From Acidimicrobiales bacterium (GTDB taxonomy: Bacteria > Actinomycetota > Acidimicrobiia > Acidimicrobiales > MedAcidi-G1): 42,637 bases of DNA. Shown here in pieces: positions 16,223-23,446 of this stretch. The notes below the pieces were generated by a model. It had not been told where the DNA came from. It did not search any database and saw only the letters and a program-made list of their open reading frames with translations. How positions within the stretch are numbered: position 1 is the stretch's first letter; each line of letters starts with the position of its first letter. The translations under genes and the position numbers were made by a program. The stretch is from contig JAKURV010000018.1 of the NCBI GenBank assembly GCA_022452035.1, forward strand, positions 1 to 42,637, written 5' to 3'.

Positions 16223-17233
16223 TCACTCGGACTCGAAGAGCGCTTCGTTCACCTGCGCAGCGGTGATCGAGCCGACAACCTCGCCGTCTTCGACCACCCT
16301 CAGCGGGACCGTGGAGCTGAGAATCTGACTGGCCACCGACGCCACAAACACGCGACCGTCGACCTCGCCCTCGGCGTCATCCGAGGCTGAACCCATCAGG
16401 GTATGAACCCGGAGCAACTTGGCCCGAGAGACGTTCTTGGTAAACGCCGCGACGTAGTCCGAACCCGGGTTGGTGATCAACTCCTCAGCGGTGCCCAACT
16501 GGTCGATCACCCCGTCGCGCATGATGGCGATCCGGTCAGCGAGACGGATGGCCTCGTCGAAGTCGTGCGTGATGAAGATGATCGTCTTCTGCAACGTCGA
16601 CTGGAGCCGGAGGAACTCATCTTGCATATCGCGTCGGATGAGGGCATCGAGGGCGGAGAACGGCTCATCGAGGAACCAGACATCAGGCTCAACAGCCAGT
16701 GAGCGACCGATGCCGACACGCTGCTGCTGTCCGCCGGAAAGTTCCCTGGGGTAGTAATCGCCCCGTCCGTGCAGCCCGACGAGATCGATGATCTCGAGGG
16801 CCCGCTCGTTCCGGGTGGCCAGGTCGACACCCTGGACTTCAAGCGGAAAGGCAACATTTTCGAGCACCGTGCGGTGCGGAAACAGTGCGAAGTGCTGGAA
16901 CACCATGCCCATCTTGTGCCGGCGAAGTTCGACCAACTCCCGTTCGGAGGCGGCACGCAGGTCCTCGCCGTCGAAGTCGATCTCGCCGGCGGTCGGCTCG
17001 ATGAGACGAGACATGCAGCGGACGAGGGTGGACTTCCCCGAGCCACTCAGACCCATCAGCACGACGAGCTCACCCTCGTGGACCTCCAGCGAGGCGTTTC
17101 GAACGGCGGGGATGTAGCCGCCCTCCTTGATGGTGGTCAGGTCGGGCTCACCGTCATGGGACGCCAGAAACTTTTCGGGATCTGGCCCGTAGAGCTTCCA
17201 GACGTTCCGGCAGGCGAGCTTGGGCTGGTTCAT
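16223..17233 (-). CDS. tmoW: TMAO ABC transporter ATP-binding protein TmoW
   Basis: A 336-residue ProV-type ABC ATPase: Walker A GLSGSGKST (60-68), Q-loop VFQHFALFPHRT, signature LSGGQQQR, Walker B VWFLDEPFSALD and switch FITHDFDEA. The N-terminus has the insertion usual in quaternary-amine importers (KLYGPDPEKF...), and the last ~60 residues resemble a degenerate CBS-like regulatory part (VASQILSSTVPLRVVEDGEVVG). It is the first gene of tmoW-tmoV-tmm. No periplasmic binding protein (tmoX) gene is in the window, so the solute receptor must be encoded elsewhere or in the part outside the window. Specificity for TMAO is inferred from neighbours. Confidence 0.87.
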   Translation of the reverse strand: MNQPKLACRNVWKLYGPDPEKFLASHDGEPDLTTIKEGGYIPAVRNASLEVHEGELVVLMGLSGSGKSTLVRCMSRLIEPTAGEIDFDGEDLRAASERELVELRRHKMGMVFQHFALFPHRTVLENVAFPLEVQGVDLATRNERALEIIDLVGLHGRGDYYPRELSGGQQQRVGIGRSLAVEPDVWFLDEPFSALDALIRRDMQDEFLRLQSTLQKTIIFITHDFDEAIRLADRIAIMRDGVIDQLGTAEELITNPGSDYVAAFTKNVSRAKLLRVHTLMGSASDDAEGEVDGRVFVASVASQILSSTVPLRVVEDGEVVGSITAAQVNEALFESE

Positions 17234-17359
17234 CGCGTCGAACCTCGTCGGGAAACCGGCGGTCCGGCTGGCCGCCGCACTCTAGTGCTGAAAAGGAAAC
17301 AGCGCCCTAGCCACTGATAGGTTCCGCGGCCGTCCGGGATCGACAGGGGAGAGCGAACC

Positions 17360-18478
17360 GTGAAGATCGCCGAGGTTGACGTGTTTCAGCACGACCTCCC
17401 CGTGCGAGGGCCCGAGCAGGGTGTTCCGTACCGGATGGCCCTCCAGGACCAATGGCATCTGGACACCACCATCGTGCGCCTCGCCTGCGACGACGGCACG
17501 GTCGGATACGGCGAGACCTGTCCGCTGGGATCGACCTACCAGCCCGAGCATGCCCTAGGCGCCCGAGCCGCCCTGGCGGAGATGGCTTCTCACCTGATCG
17601 GCTTGGATCCCACGGCCATCGGTCGGGTGAACTCCGCTATGGACGAGGTGCTGATGGGACACCGGTACGCCAAGGCGGCCGTCGATGTGGCCTGCTGGGA
17701 TGCCACAGGCAAGGCCTACGGGATCCGGGTCTGTGACTTGCTGGGCGGCGCGGTCCGGGAACGGGTGCCGTCGTACCACGGCGTTCTGATCGCCTCGCCG
17801 GAAGACTCCGCAGCGGACGCTGACCGACGACAGGCCGAGGGCTTCCCGCGGATCCAGCTCAAAGTGGGAGGTCGTCCGGTGGCCGACGATGTCGCCGCGC
17901 TACGGGCCGTGGCGGCGACCCTGCGGCCTGGGGTTCGCCTGTCGGCCGACGCCAACAAGGGGTGGACCACCCGCGACGCCATCCAGGTTTCCCGGGCCTG
18001 TCGTGACATAGCGATGGTGCTCGAGCAGCCCTGCCTGAGCTACGAGGAGACGGCTTCGCTGGTAGGGAAGGTCTGCCATCCGATCTACCTCGACGAGTCG
18101 GCTACCGACCTGATGGCCGTGGTGACGGCCATCAGCCAACGGGTGGCCGACGGGTTCGGCATGAAGGTCTCTCGGGTCGGGGGCATCAGCGCCATGCGGG
18201 CTGTGCGCGACGTGTGCGCGGCGGCCCGTCGGCCCCACACGGTCGACGACACCTGGGGGGGCGACCTGGTCGCCGCGGCCAGCCTGCACGTGGGAGCCAC
18301 AGTGGACCCGGCGAACTTCGAGGGAACTTGGATCGCCGAGCCTTACGTGGACGGCCACTACGACGATAAGCATGGGATCCACCTGGACAGGGGCTGGATC
18401 GACCTGCCCCCTGGCCCGGGCCTGGGTATCACCCCGGACGAGTCCCAGTGGGGCGATCCGGTGATGTCGTTCCGCTGA
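17360..18478 (+). CDS. Mandelate racemase/muconate lactonising family enzyme, hydroxyproline-betaine epimerase (HpbD)-like
   Basis: A 372-residue enolase-superfamily protein. Catalytic layout is complete: Lys168 (QLKVGG), metal ligands Asp197 (SADANKG), Glu222 (LEQP) and Asp245 (YLDES), and the second base Lys269 (GMKVSRVGG). The two-lysine pair suits a proton-exchange reaction at an alpha-carbon. The N-terminus (AEVDVFQHDLPV), GETCPLGSTYQPEHALGARA and the end GLGITPDES are, from memory, like the proline-betaine/4-hydroxyproline-betaine 2-epimerases and cis-3-hydroxyproline dehydratases. A betaine substrate would fit the N-methyl context. Start is GTG with AGGGGAGAG at 17345-17353. Divergent from tmoW with 126 bp between; shared regulation is possible. 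Exact substrate unproven. Confidence 0.75.
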   Translation: MKIAEVDVFQHDLPVRGPEQGVPYRMALQDQWHLDTTIVRLACDDGTVGYGETCPLGSTYQPEHALGARAALAEMASHLIGLDPTAIGRVNSAMDEVLMGHRYAKAAVDVACWDATGKAYGIRVCDLLGGAVRERVPSYHGVLIASPEDSAADADRRQAEGFPRIQLKVGGRPVADDVAALRAVAATLRPGVRLSADANKGWTTRDAIQVSRACRDIAMVLEQPCLSYEETASLVGKVCHPIYLDESATDLMAVVTAISQRVADGFGMKVSRVGGISAMRAVRDVCAAARRPHTVDDTWGGDLVAAASLHVGATVDPANFEGTWIAEPYVDGHYDDKHGIHLDRGWIDLPPGPGLGITPDESQWGDPVMSFR

Positions 18479-18535
18479 CCGGGTGATGCTGGATCAGCGT
18501 CCGGCCAGGTCCACCGCCTTGCTCCCCGGGGTCTT

Positions 18536-18610
18536 CTAGTCGACCTTGCCGGTGGCCAGCATGGGCAGGACTGCTCGGAGGTGGACGGTCTTGGGTACCT
18601 TTGACGAAGG
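18536..18610 (-). pseudogene. Remnant of an AMP-dependent (acyl-CoA) ligase C-terminus
   Basis: Reading the minus strand from 18610 to the TAG at 18536-18538 gives about 24 residues with KVPKTVHLRAVLPMLATGKVD at the end (written here only as its motifs: KVPK, then LP, then TGKVD). This is the pattern of the last segment of AMP-binding ligases, including the conserved Lys of TGK. Upstream the frame gives nothing family-like and runs into the P450 start, so only the tail survives. It differs from the intact ligase at 40.1-41.7 kb. It suggests a P450/ligase catabolic block that was cut here. The shortness keeps confidence modest. Confidence 0.5.
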
Positions 18611-18616
18611 TATCTT
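18596..18616 (+). promoter_or_regulatory. Putative P450 promoter with palindrome
   Basis: TACCTT-TGACG-AAGGTA (18596-18612) is a perfect inverted repeat and overlaps a possible -10 box TATCTT (18611-18616), about 40 nt before the P450 ATG. This fits a repressor site. The left arm coincides with conserved codons of the ligase remnant, so the palindrome could be partly chance. Confidence 0.35.
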
Positions 18617-18654
18617 CCTCGCAAGAGAACCTTTCCCGAGGAGTTGGAATCGCC

Positions 18655-19938
18655 ATGGCCACCATCGACGACATCGACCTCACAGACCTCGACGTGTTCG
18701 TCGAGCGGATGCCCCACGACTGGTTCGACCTACTCCGCCAGGAAGCACCGGTGTGGCGTCACCCGGCCACCGACGAGCACCCGGAACCGTTCTGGGTGGT
18801 TTCGTCCTACGAACACATCTCCGAGGCCCACCGGTCAGGGACCCTGTTCTCCCACCAGACCGGGCCGGGACGGGACGGTGCCGGCGGGGTAGCCCTGAAC
18901 GACATCGCGCCCGGCCGCGGCCCGGGCCTCCAAATGGTCATGACCGACCCGCCCCAGCACACGAGGTACCGCAAGCTGGTCAACACCGGGTTCACGCCGC
19001 GCATGGTCCGACGCATGGAGGACGTCATGCGGCTCCGCACGACCATCATCCTGGACCGGATCTGCGAGCAGGGGACGGCCGACTTTGTGTTGGACGTGGC
19101 CGCCGAACTCCCCCTGATGGCTATCGCCGACATCATCGGGGTACCTGACAATGAACGGCACCTGCTACTGGACTGGAGCAACCGGACTATCGGTGGAAGC
19201 GATCCTGAATACATGGACGAGGGTGCCGAGGAAAATCACAGTTCTACCTACGAGAAAGCCATGATCGAGATGGCTACGTACGCCCACGGCCTGTCCGACC
19301 GCAAGCGCACCGAGCCAGAGGATGACCTCTGGACGGTCCTCACGTCGGCCACTGTGACGCTGGACGACGGCACGACGTCCGAGTTGACCGACATCGAACG
19401 GGACCTCTTCTTCACCCTGCTGCTGGTGGCCGGTAACGAGACGACTCGCAACGCCATCAGCCTTGGCCTGATGGGCTTTCTCGACCATCCCGACCAGTGG
19501 GGTCCACTCACCGAGGGGGCCGAGATGGACGAGGTCGCCGTGGACGAGATCCTGCGGTACACCAGCCCGGTCAACTACTTCCGGCGTACGGCCACCGCGG
19601 ACACGGAGCTGGGGGGCCAGCAGATCCGGGCCGGAGACAAGGTGACCCTCTGGTACCCGTCGGGGAATCGGGACGAGAAGGTCTACGACGACCCCCACCG
19701 CATGGACCTGACCCGTCACCCCAACCACCATCTGGCTTTCGGTGGCGGCGGTGCCCACTATTGCTTGGGGGCGAACCTGGCCCGTCTGGAGCTGAAGCTA
19801 GTGTTCGAGGGCCTCGCCCGGCGGATGCCCGACATCGCCTCTACCGGTCCGGCTGACCGGCTGCGGATGAGCTTCGTGAACGGGATAAAGCACCTTCCGG
19901 TCGAGTTCACCCCGTCCGAACCCGTACTGGTCCCCTGA
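18655..19938 (+). CDS. Cytochrome P450
   Basis: A 427-residue soluble bacterial P450. It shows the I-helix oxygen-binding AGNETT (259-264), the K-helix ExxR (EILR), and the haem loop FGGGGAHYCLGANLAR with Cys370 as the axial ligand. Overall it resembles the actinobacterial CYP125/CYP142/linalool-hydroxylase-like group (TDPPQHTRYRKLVNTGFTPR; an NGIKHLPVEF end), enzymes that hydroxylate terpenoid or sterol side chains; the exact family cannot be fixed by eye. ATG 18655 is preferred over an in-frame TTG at 18601 because GAGGAG (18638-18643) precedes it and MATIDD fits family starts. No redox partner gene is adjacent. It converges on the MpaB-type gene with 24 bp between. Confidence 0.9.
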   Translation: MATIDDIDLTDLDVFVERMPHDWFDLLRQEAPVWRHPATDEHPEPFWVVSSYEHISEAHRSGTLFSHQTGPGRDGAGGVALNDIAPGRGPGLQMVMTDPPQHTRYRKLVNTGFTPRMVRRMEDVMRLRTTIILDRICEQGTADFVLDVAAELPLMAIADIIGVPDNERHLLLDWSNRTIGGSDPEYMDEGAEENHSSTYEKAMIEMATYAHGLSDRKRTEPEDDLWTVLTSATVTLDDGTTSELTDIERDLFFTLLLVAGNETTRNAISLGLMGFLDHPDQWGPLTEGAEMDEVAVDEILRYTSPVNYFRRTATADTELGGQQIRAGDKVTLWYPSGNRDEKVYDDPHRMDLTRHPNHHLAFGGGGAHYCLGANLARLELKLVFEGLARRMPDIASTGPADRLRMSFVNGIKHLPVEFTPSEPVLVP

Positions 19939-19962
19939 CGATCGTTGCGGTCTTCGTTCCGG

Positions 19963-20883
19963 TTAGCGGGTAGAGCCGGGTGGGTTTCGGAACCGCACGC
20001 CCTCTGGGCGGGGTTCGGCGCATCGTTCCAGAGCGGCGGCCCAGGCCGGCGAGGCGCCGAGTGCGCTACGTAGGCCGCGGACCAGCAAGCGCCCACGGGT
20101 GACGGCTCCCCGGCGGGGTGAGACACCGATGGCTTCCAGTATCGGCCTCGGGATGGTGGCCGCCGCGGCGTCGTGGATGATCCGGTAGGCCGTCCGCACC
20201 GGACCAGATAAGGGAGGTCCGGAGAGGAAGGCGACGGCGTCGTCGCCGGCCGGGGAACGGCCCAGGGACGGGTGCCCGGCCAACCAGGTTTTCAACTCGT
20301 CGGCACCGGCCGGCAGTGGTGCAGCTTCCATACGCTCTCCCAGGCGAACCTGCTCGGCCACGTAGGCGTCGGCCTGGGCGTCCGACATGGGTTGGGGTCC
20401 GAAGGTGCGATGAGCTACCAGGAACGAATCCACCAAGGCGTTGTGGACCCAGGCTGCCATCTCCGGGTCGGCAGCCGAATAGGTGACGCCCCGGTGCGAG
20501 GTTCCCGACACCGGGCTGTGCCGCCGACGTACCAGGGCGACCGCTGCGTCCACCTCGGGCAAAGACCCGTAGGCGGTGGCCGTTACGTAGGCCGCGGTGC
20601 GAGACAGGCGGCCTAGTGGGTCGTCCCGGTACGAGGAGTGGTCGCCCACCCCGGCGGCCACCTCGGGATGGGCGGCCTGGACCAGAAGGGCCCGGACCCC
20701 GCCGATGAACGTTGAGCAGTCGCTCATCACCTGCCAAGTCGTCGACGTCGGTCCGAACAGGCCAGGGTCACCCTGGTGGGCGAACGTGTCGGCCAGCGGG
20801 TCGGGGGCGTGGCTGAACAGCCCGACAGCCGCCTCGGTGACTCGTCGGCGCCAGATGGCCGGAGTCGGGGAGCGGTCGTTCAC
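19963..20883 (-). CDS. MpaB/DUF2236-family oxygenase-like protein
   Basis: A 306-residue protein of the DUF2236 (latex-clearing protein/MpaB) family, common in actinobacteria and often linked to haem-dependent oxidation of isoprenoid or lipid substrates. Family stretches seen are FIGGVRALLVQAAHPEVAAGV (about 60-80), DPLGRLSRTAAYVTATAYG (about 88-106) and the WVHNALVDSFLVAHR segment (about 144-158) holding likely haem-site histidines. Start is GTG 20881-20883, overlapping the VOC stop by 4 nt (GTGA), so it is translationally coupled and is the third gene of the BON-OmpA, VOC, MpaB operon. Substrate unknown. Confidence 0.8.
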   Translation of the reverse strand: MNDRSPTPAIWRRRVTEAAVGLFSHAPDPLADTFAHQGDPGLFGPTSTTWQVMSDCSTFIGGVRALLVQAAHPEVAAGVGDHSSYRDDPLGRLSRTAAYVTATAYGSLPEVDAAVALVRRRHSPVSGTSHRGVTYSAADPEMAAWVHNALVDSFLVAHRTFGPQPMSDAQADAYVAEQVRLGERMEAAPLPAGADELKTWLAGHPSLGRSPAGDDAVAFLSGPPLSGPVRTAYRIIHDAAAATIPRPILEAIGVSPRRGAVTRGRLLVRGLRSALGASPAWAAALERCAEPRPEGVRFRNPPGSTR

Positions 20884-21434
20884 CGCAGCCTGGTGGTGGG
20901 CGTGGACGACAGCCCGTCGCCGGCCAACTCGGCCACGGCGGGCACGGGATCCGGGTCGGCGAACATCTCCGGGTCGTCGGGCCGGAACCCGAGGTCACGG
21001 CCGCCGGTAGTCCACCACGACGCCTCCAGGGCGATGCCGCTCACATCGTGGAAGTAGATGGAGCGCAGGATGTGGTGGTCCACCACCGGTGTCACCTCGC
21101 AGCCTGCAGCCATCAGGCGTTGCTGGAGGGCCACAAGGGCCGCCTCGTCGTCGACGGCGAACGATACGTGGTCGAACTGGATAGCCCGTGACGAGGGTGC
21201 ACCCGCCGGCTTGGAGAACGTCTCGGCATCCGGAACCTCAAAGAAGGCGATGGTGTTCCCCGGGCCGAGCTCGAAGAAGTAGTGGCGCATCGGTCCGGCC
21301 CGCAGTGTGGCGACTAGCGGCATGCCGAGGACGCCGACGTAGAAACGAACTGTGGCGTCCATGTCAGGGGTGACCAGGGCCAGGTGGTGGACGCCACGCC
21401 AGTCCGGAGGCGTGGATCGGTTGCTTAGCGTCAC
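20880..21434 (-). CDS. VOC (glyoxalase/bleomycin-resistance) family protein
   Basis: A 184-residue vicinal-oxygen-chelate fold protein with two paired beta-alpha-beta-beta-beta modules. Module one begins VHHLALVTPDMDATVRFYVGVLGMPLV (candidate metal His near residue 16); module two begins IQFDHVSFAVDDEAALVALQQRL, with a later metal-type Glu in GIALEASWW. A ~40-residue tail with low similarity follows. These enzymes include dioxygenases, glyoxalases and epimerases; no specific reaction can be called. Start is GTG at 21432-21434, 4 nt after the BON-OmpA stop, and the end overlaps the MpaB-type gene. Confidence 0.82.
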   Translation of the reverse strand: MTLSNRSTPPDWRGVHHLALVTPDMDATVRFYVGVLGMPLVATLRAGPMRHYFFELGPGNTIAFFEVPDAETFSKPAGAPSSRAIQFDHVSFAVDDEAALVALQQRLMAAGCEVTPVVDHHILRSIYFHDVSGIALEASWWTTGGRDLGFRPDDPEMFADPDPVPAVAELAGDGLSSTPTTRLR

Positions 21435-21438
21435 GGAC

Positions 21439-22335
21439 TCAACCCCCGGTGGTGGTGTCGTTCGACTCGCTCGCCACGGGCGGAGGGGGGAGACCGGTCT
21501 CTCCCTCGCGGAGGAGCAGAAACTCGATACGGCGGTTGGCTGCCTTGCCGGTCTTCGTCAGGTTGTCGGCGATGGGGTCGGTGTGGCCGAGGCCCAGAGT
21601 GATCAGCCGGTCGGGCTCCACGCCACGGGCCAGTAATTGGGTGCGGACCGCCTCGGCCCGGGTAGTGGACAGGCGGAGGTTGTCGCCAGGCGACTTCTCG
21701 TCGCTGTCGGTGTGGCCGATGATCTGAACCCGAATGGTCGGCTCGAACAACAGGAAGGCGGCCAGCCGGTCGAGCGTGGGTACCGACTCCAGGGTGATCC
21801 GGTCGCCGCCGCTCTCGAACTGGATCGGCGGATGGGCGGCCACCGCGCTCAGGCGGGCCTGGAGTACCAGGTCGGCCAGGGCGGCTGGGAGGTCGGGGAG
21901 CGTGGTGGTGGTGATCGTCTCTTCGATTGTCGGGGGGACGTATAGGCGGTTCTGGACGCTAATGACGTCCGGTTGGGCGAAGGCCACTCGCTCGGCGGCT
22001 TCCTTCAGTTCGTCGGTGGCCACCCGGCCCTCCAGAATCACTGTCCAGTCGACGACCCGGACTTCGACTGTTGGCAGGCCGGCCTGGACCATCGCCCCCT
22101 GGACGGAGGCCGTGAGGTCCTGCTCGGTCGCCCGCTCCTCGGTTGGGGCATTGGTCCCCAGGGCGATAACAGCGAAGAAGGCGACGAGGACGGCCACGGC
22201 GATCCAGGTGGAGCGACTACCCAAGGCGTCGGCTAGGCCGGCCCGGGGTATACGCCGGGATCGCCGTCCGAGGCCGAAGGCGGGACCGAAGTCCCGGTTT
22301 CGGCGGTCCCGGGGGTCCCGCATCGTTCCGGTCAC
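21439..22335 (-). CDS. BON-OmpA domain membrane protein (OmpATb/ArfA-like)
   Basis: A 298-residue protein: a basic N-terminus, one transmembrane helix at about 44-62 (STWIAVAVLVAFFAVIALG), a BON-type domain at about 75-135 (VVDWTVILEGRVATDELKEAA; VISVQNRLYV), then a C-terminal OmpA peptidoglycan-binding domain at about 170-280 with IIGHTDSDEKSPGDNLRLSTTRAE and LGLGHTDPIADN. This is the domain order of mycobacterial OmpATb/ArfA. It probably anchors the envelope to peptidoglycan. Start may be GTG 22335 or ATG 22323 (four residues shorter). First gene of a three-gene operon with the VOC and MpaB-type proteins. Confidence 0.8.
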   Translation of the reverse strand: MTGTMRDPRDRRNRDFGPAFGLGRRSRRIPRAGLADALGSRSTWIAVAVLVAFFAVIALGTNAPTEERATEQDLTASVQGAMVQAGLPTVEVRVVDWTVILEGRVATDELKEAAERVAFAQPDVISVQNRLYVPPTIEETITTTTLPDLPAALADLVLQARLSAVAAHPPIQFESGGDRITLESVPTLDRLAAFLLFEPTIRVQIIGHTDSDEKSPGDNLRLSTTRAEAVRTQLLARGVEPDRLITLGLGHTDPIADNLTKTGKAANRRIEFLLLREGETGLPPPPVASESNDTTTGG

Positions 22336-22351
22336 GGCTGGACACCGATCG

Positions 22352-22373
22352 TCGTGCGCACGATGTCAGGGTA
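22352..22373 (-). promoter_or_regulatory. Possible promoter and palindrome upstream of BON-OmpA gene
   Basis: On the minus strand a TACCCT box (22368-22373) is followed by a perfect 12-bp palindrome TCGTGC-GCACGA (22352-22363), which would cover the expected transcription start, 17-28 nt before the GTG. It is a plausible repressor site. GC-rich DNA makes short palindromes common, so this is tentative. Confidence 0.3.
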
Positions 22374-22420
22374 GGGGCGCAGTGGCTAATGGGGGAGGCC
22401 GCGATGTCGGCCGGGACCTC

Positions 22421-23290
22421 CTAGAGGTCTGCCAGGGGGGCCACGACGGCGTCGGCGAACTTGGCCAGCGCGTCCGCGGTGTCCCGGAGGAAGAGGAAGG
22501 AGGGCACGACGACGCGGCCGACCCCTAGGGCCCGGAGGCCCTCCGCCGCCTGCACCGGGTCCTCGCCTGTCGCCAGGTCTCCAGCCCACGTGATCTCGAT
22601 GCCATCGGGGTCACGCCCGTGTGCCTCGGCCTCCTGCCGCATCACGTCTATTAGGTGGCCCAGGTCGCCTCGCCCAGGCCAGAAGCCGTTACCGAGCCGC
22701 CCCGCCCGGCGGGCCGCAGCCTCGGTGTGTCCACCCACCACGATGGGCACGTTGCCCGAGACTGGTTTGGGGTTCGACGAGACCCCGGCGAAGGAGGTGA
22801 ACTCACCGTCGAACGCCACGCTGTTGCCACTCCATAGGGTGCGCATGACCTCCACGTACTCGTCGGTCCGGGCGCCCCGGCGCTTCCAGGGGATCCCGAG
22901 GGCGTCGAACTCCTCCCGCAGCCATCCCACGCCGATGCCCAGGTCTACCCGGCCGCCGGTCAGCTGGTCCATGGTGGCCAGTTGCTTGGCTAGCACCAAC
23001 GGGTTGCGCTCGGGGAGGATCAGGATGCCGGTGGCCAGCCGAATGGTCGAGGTGTGGGCGCCGACCCAGGTCAGCCAGGTCAGGGGTTCGGTTAGGTCGG
23101 TGTCGGGGGCCATCATCATCCGGCCCGAGTCGTCGTAGGGATAGGACGACTCGTAGTCGTCCGGATAGATGACGTGTTCGACCGTCCACAACGATTCGAT
23201 GCCGGCTTCTTCGGCGGCTGTGGCTAGGCCGACGGCTCCCTCGGCGGTACCGAATGGCCCGATGTTGGCGAACGCGATCCCGACCTTCAT
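22421..23290 (-). CDS. LLM-class F420-dependent oxidoreductase
   Basis: A 289-residue luciferase-like (TIM-barrel) flavin/F420 oxidoreductase. Family marks are the start MKVGIAFANIGPFG, EEAGIESLWTVEHVIYP (about 27-43), IRLATGILILPERNPLVLAKQLATMDQL and GRVDLGIGVGWLREEFDALG (about 115-134), and PIVVGGHTEAAARRAGRLGNGF. Actinobacterial members use coenzyme F420 for hydride transfer to varied substrates. ATG 23290 follows GGAGAG; an upstream ATG at 23365 would add 25 unrelated residues. Divergent from the amidohydrolase with a palindromic operator between, so both may answer to the same regulator. Substrate unknown. Confidence 0.85.
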   Translation of the reverse strand: MKVGIAFANIGPFGTAEGAVGLATAAEEAGIESLWTVEHVIYPDDYESSYPYDDSGRMMMAPDTDLTEPLTWLTWVGAHTSTIRLATGILILPERNPLVLAKQLATMDQLTGGRVDLGIGVGWLREEFDALGIPWKRRGARTDEYVEVMRTLWSGNSVAFDGEFTSFAGVSSNPKPVSGNVPIVVGGHTEAAARRAGRLGNGFWPGRGDLGHLIDVMRQEAEAHGRDPDGIEITWAGDLATGEDPVQAAEGLRALGVGRVVVPSFLFLRDTADALAKFADAVVAPLADL

Positions 23291-23402
23291 GGCTCTCTCC
23301 GGCGTCGTGGCGGCTGACTGGCCGAGTCTGACCGGTGGTCCTGACCGGGGCCCCATCCGGCCCAACTTTGCCTCGGAATGGCTGGACGAAGCGGATGCGG
23401 CC

Positions 23403-23424
23403 TAAGATCTGACGGTGCGTCAGA
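23403..23424 (+). promoter_or_regulatory. Palindromic operator (CTGACG-N3-CGTCAG), copy 1
   Basis: TCTGACG-GTG-CGTCAGA at 23408-23424 is a perfect 7-bp-arm palindrome directly abutting a possible -10 box TAAGAT (23403-23408), 22 nt before the amidohydrolase ATG. A repressor bound here would block the start of that transcript. The same core occurs at 33605-33623. The size and symmetry suit a TetR-type dimer. Confidence 0.6.
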
Positions 23425-23446
23425 AACTTTGGGGAACTCGACTGGC

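Noticed and set aside
18601-18654. P450 start at TTG 18601
   Set aside because: It falls on the palindrome/promoter, and ATG 18655 has GAGGAG and a family-like N-terminus.
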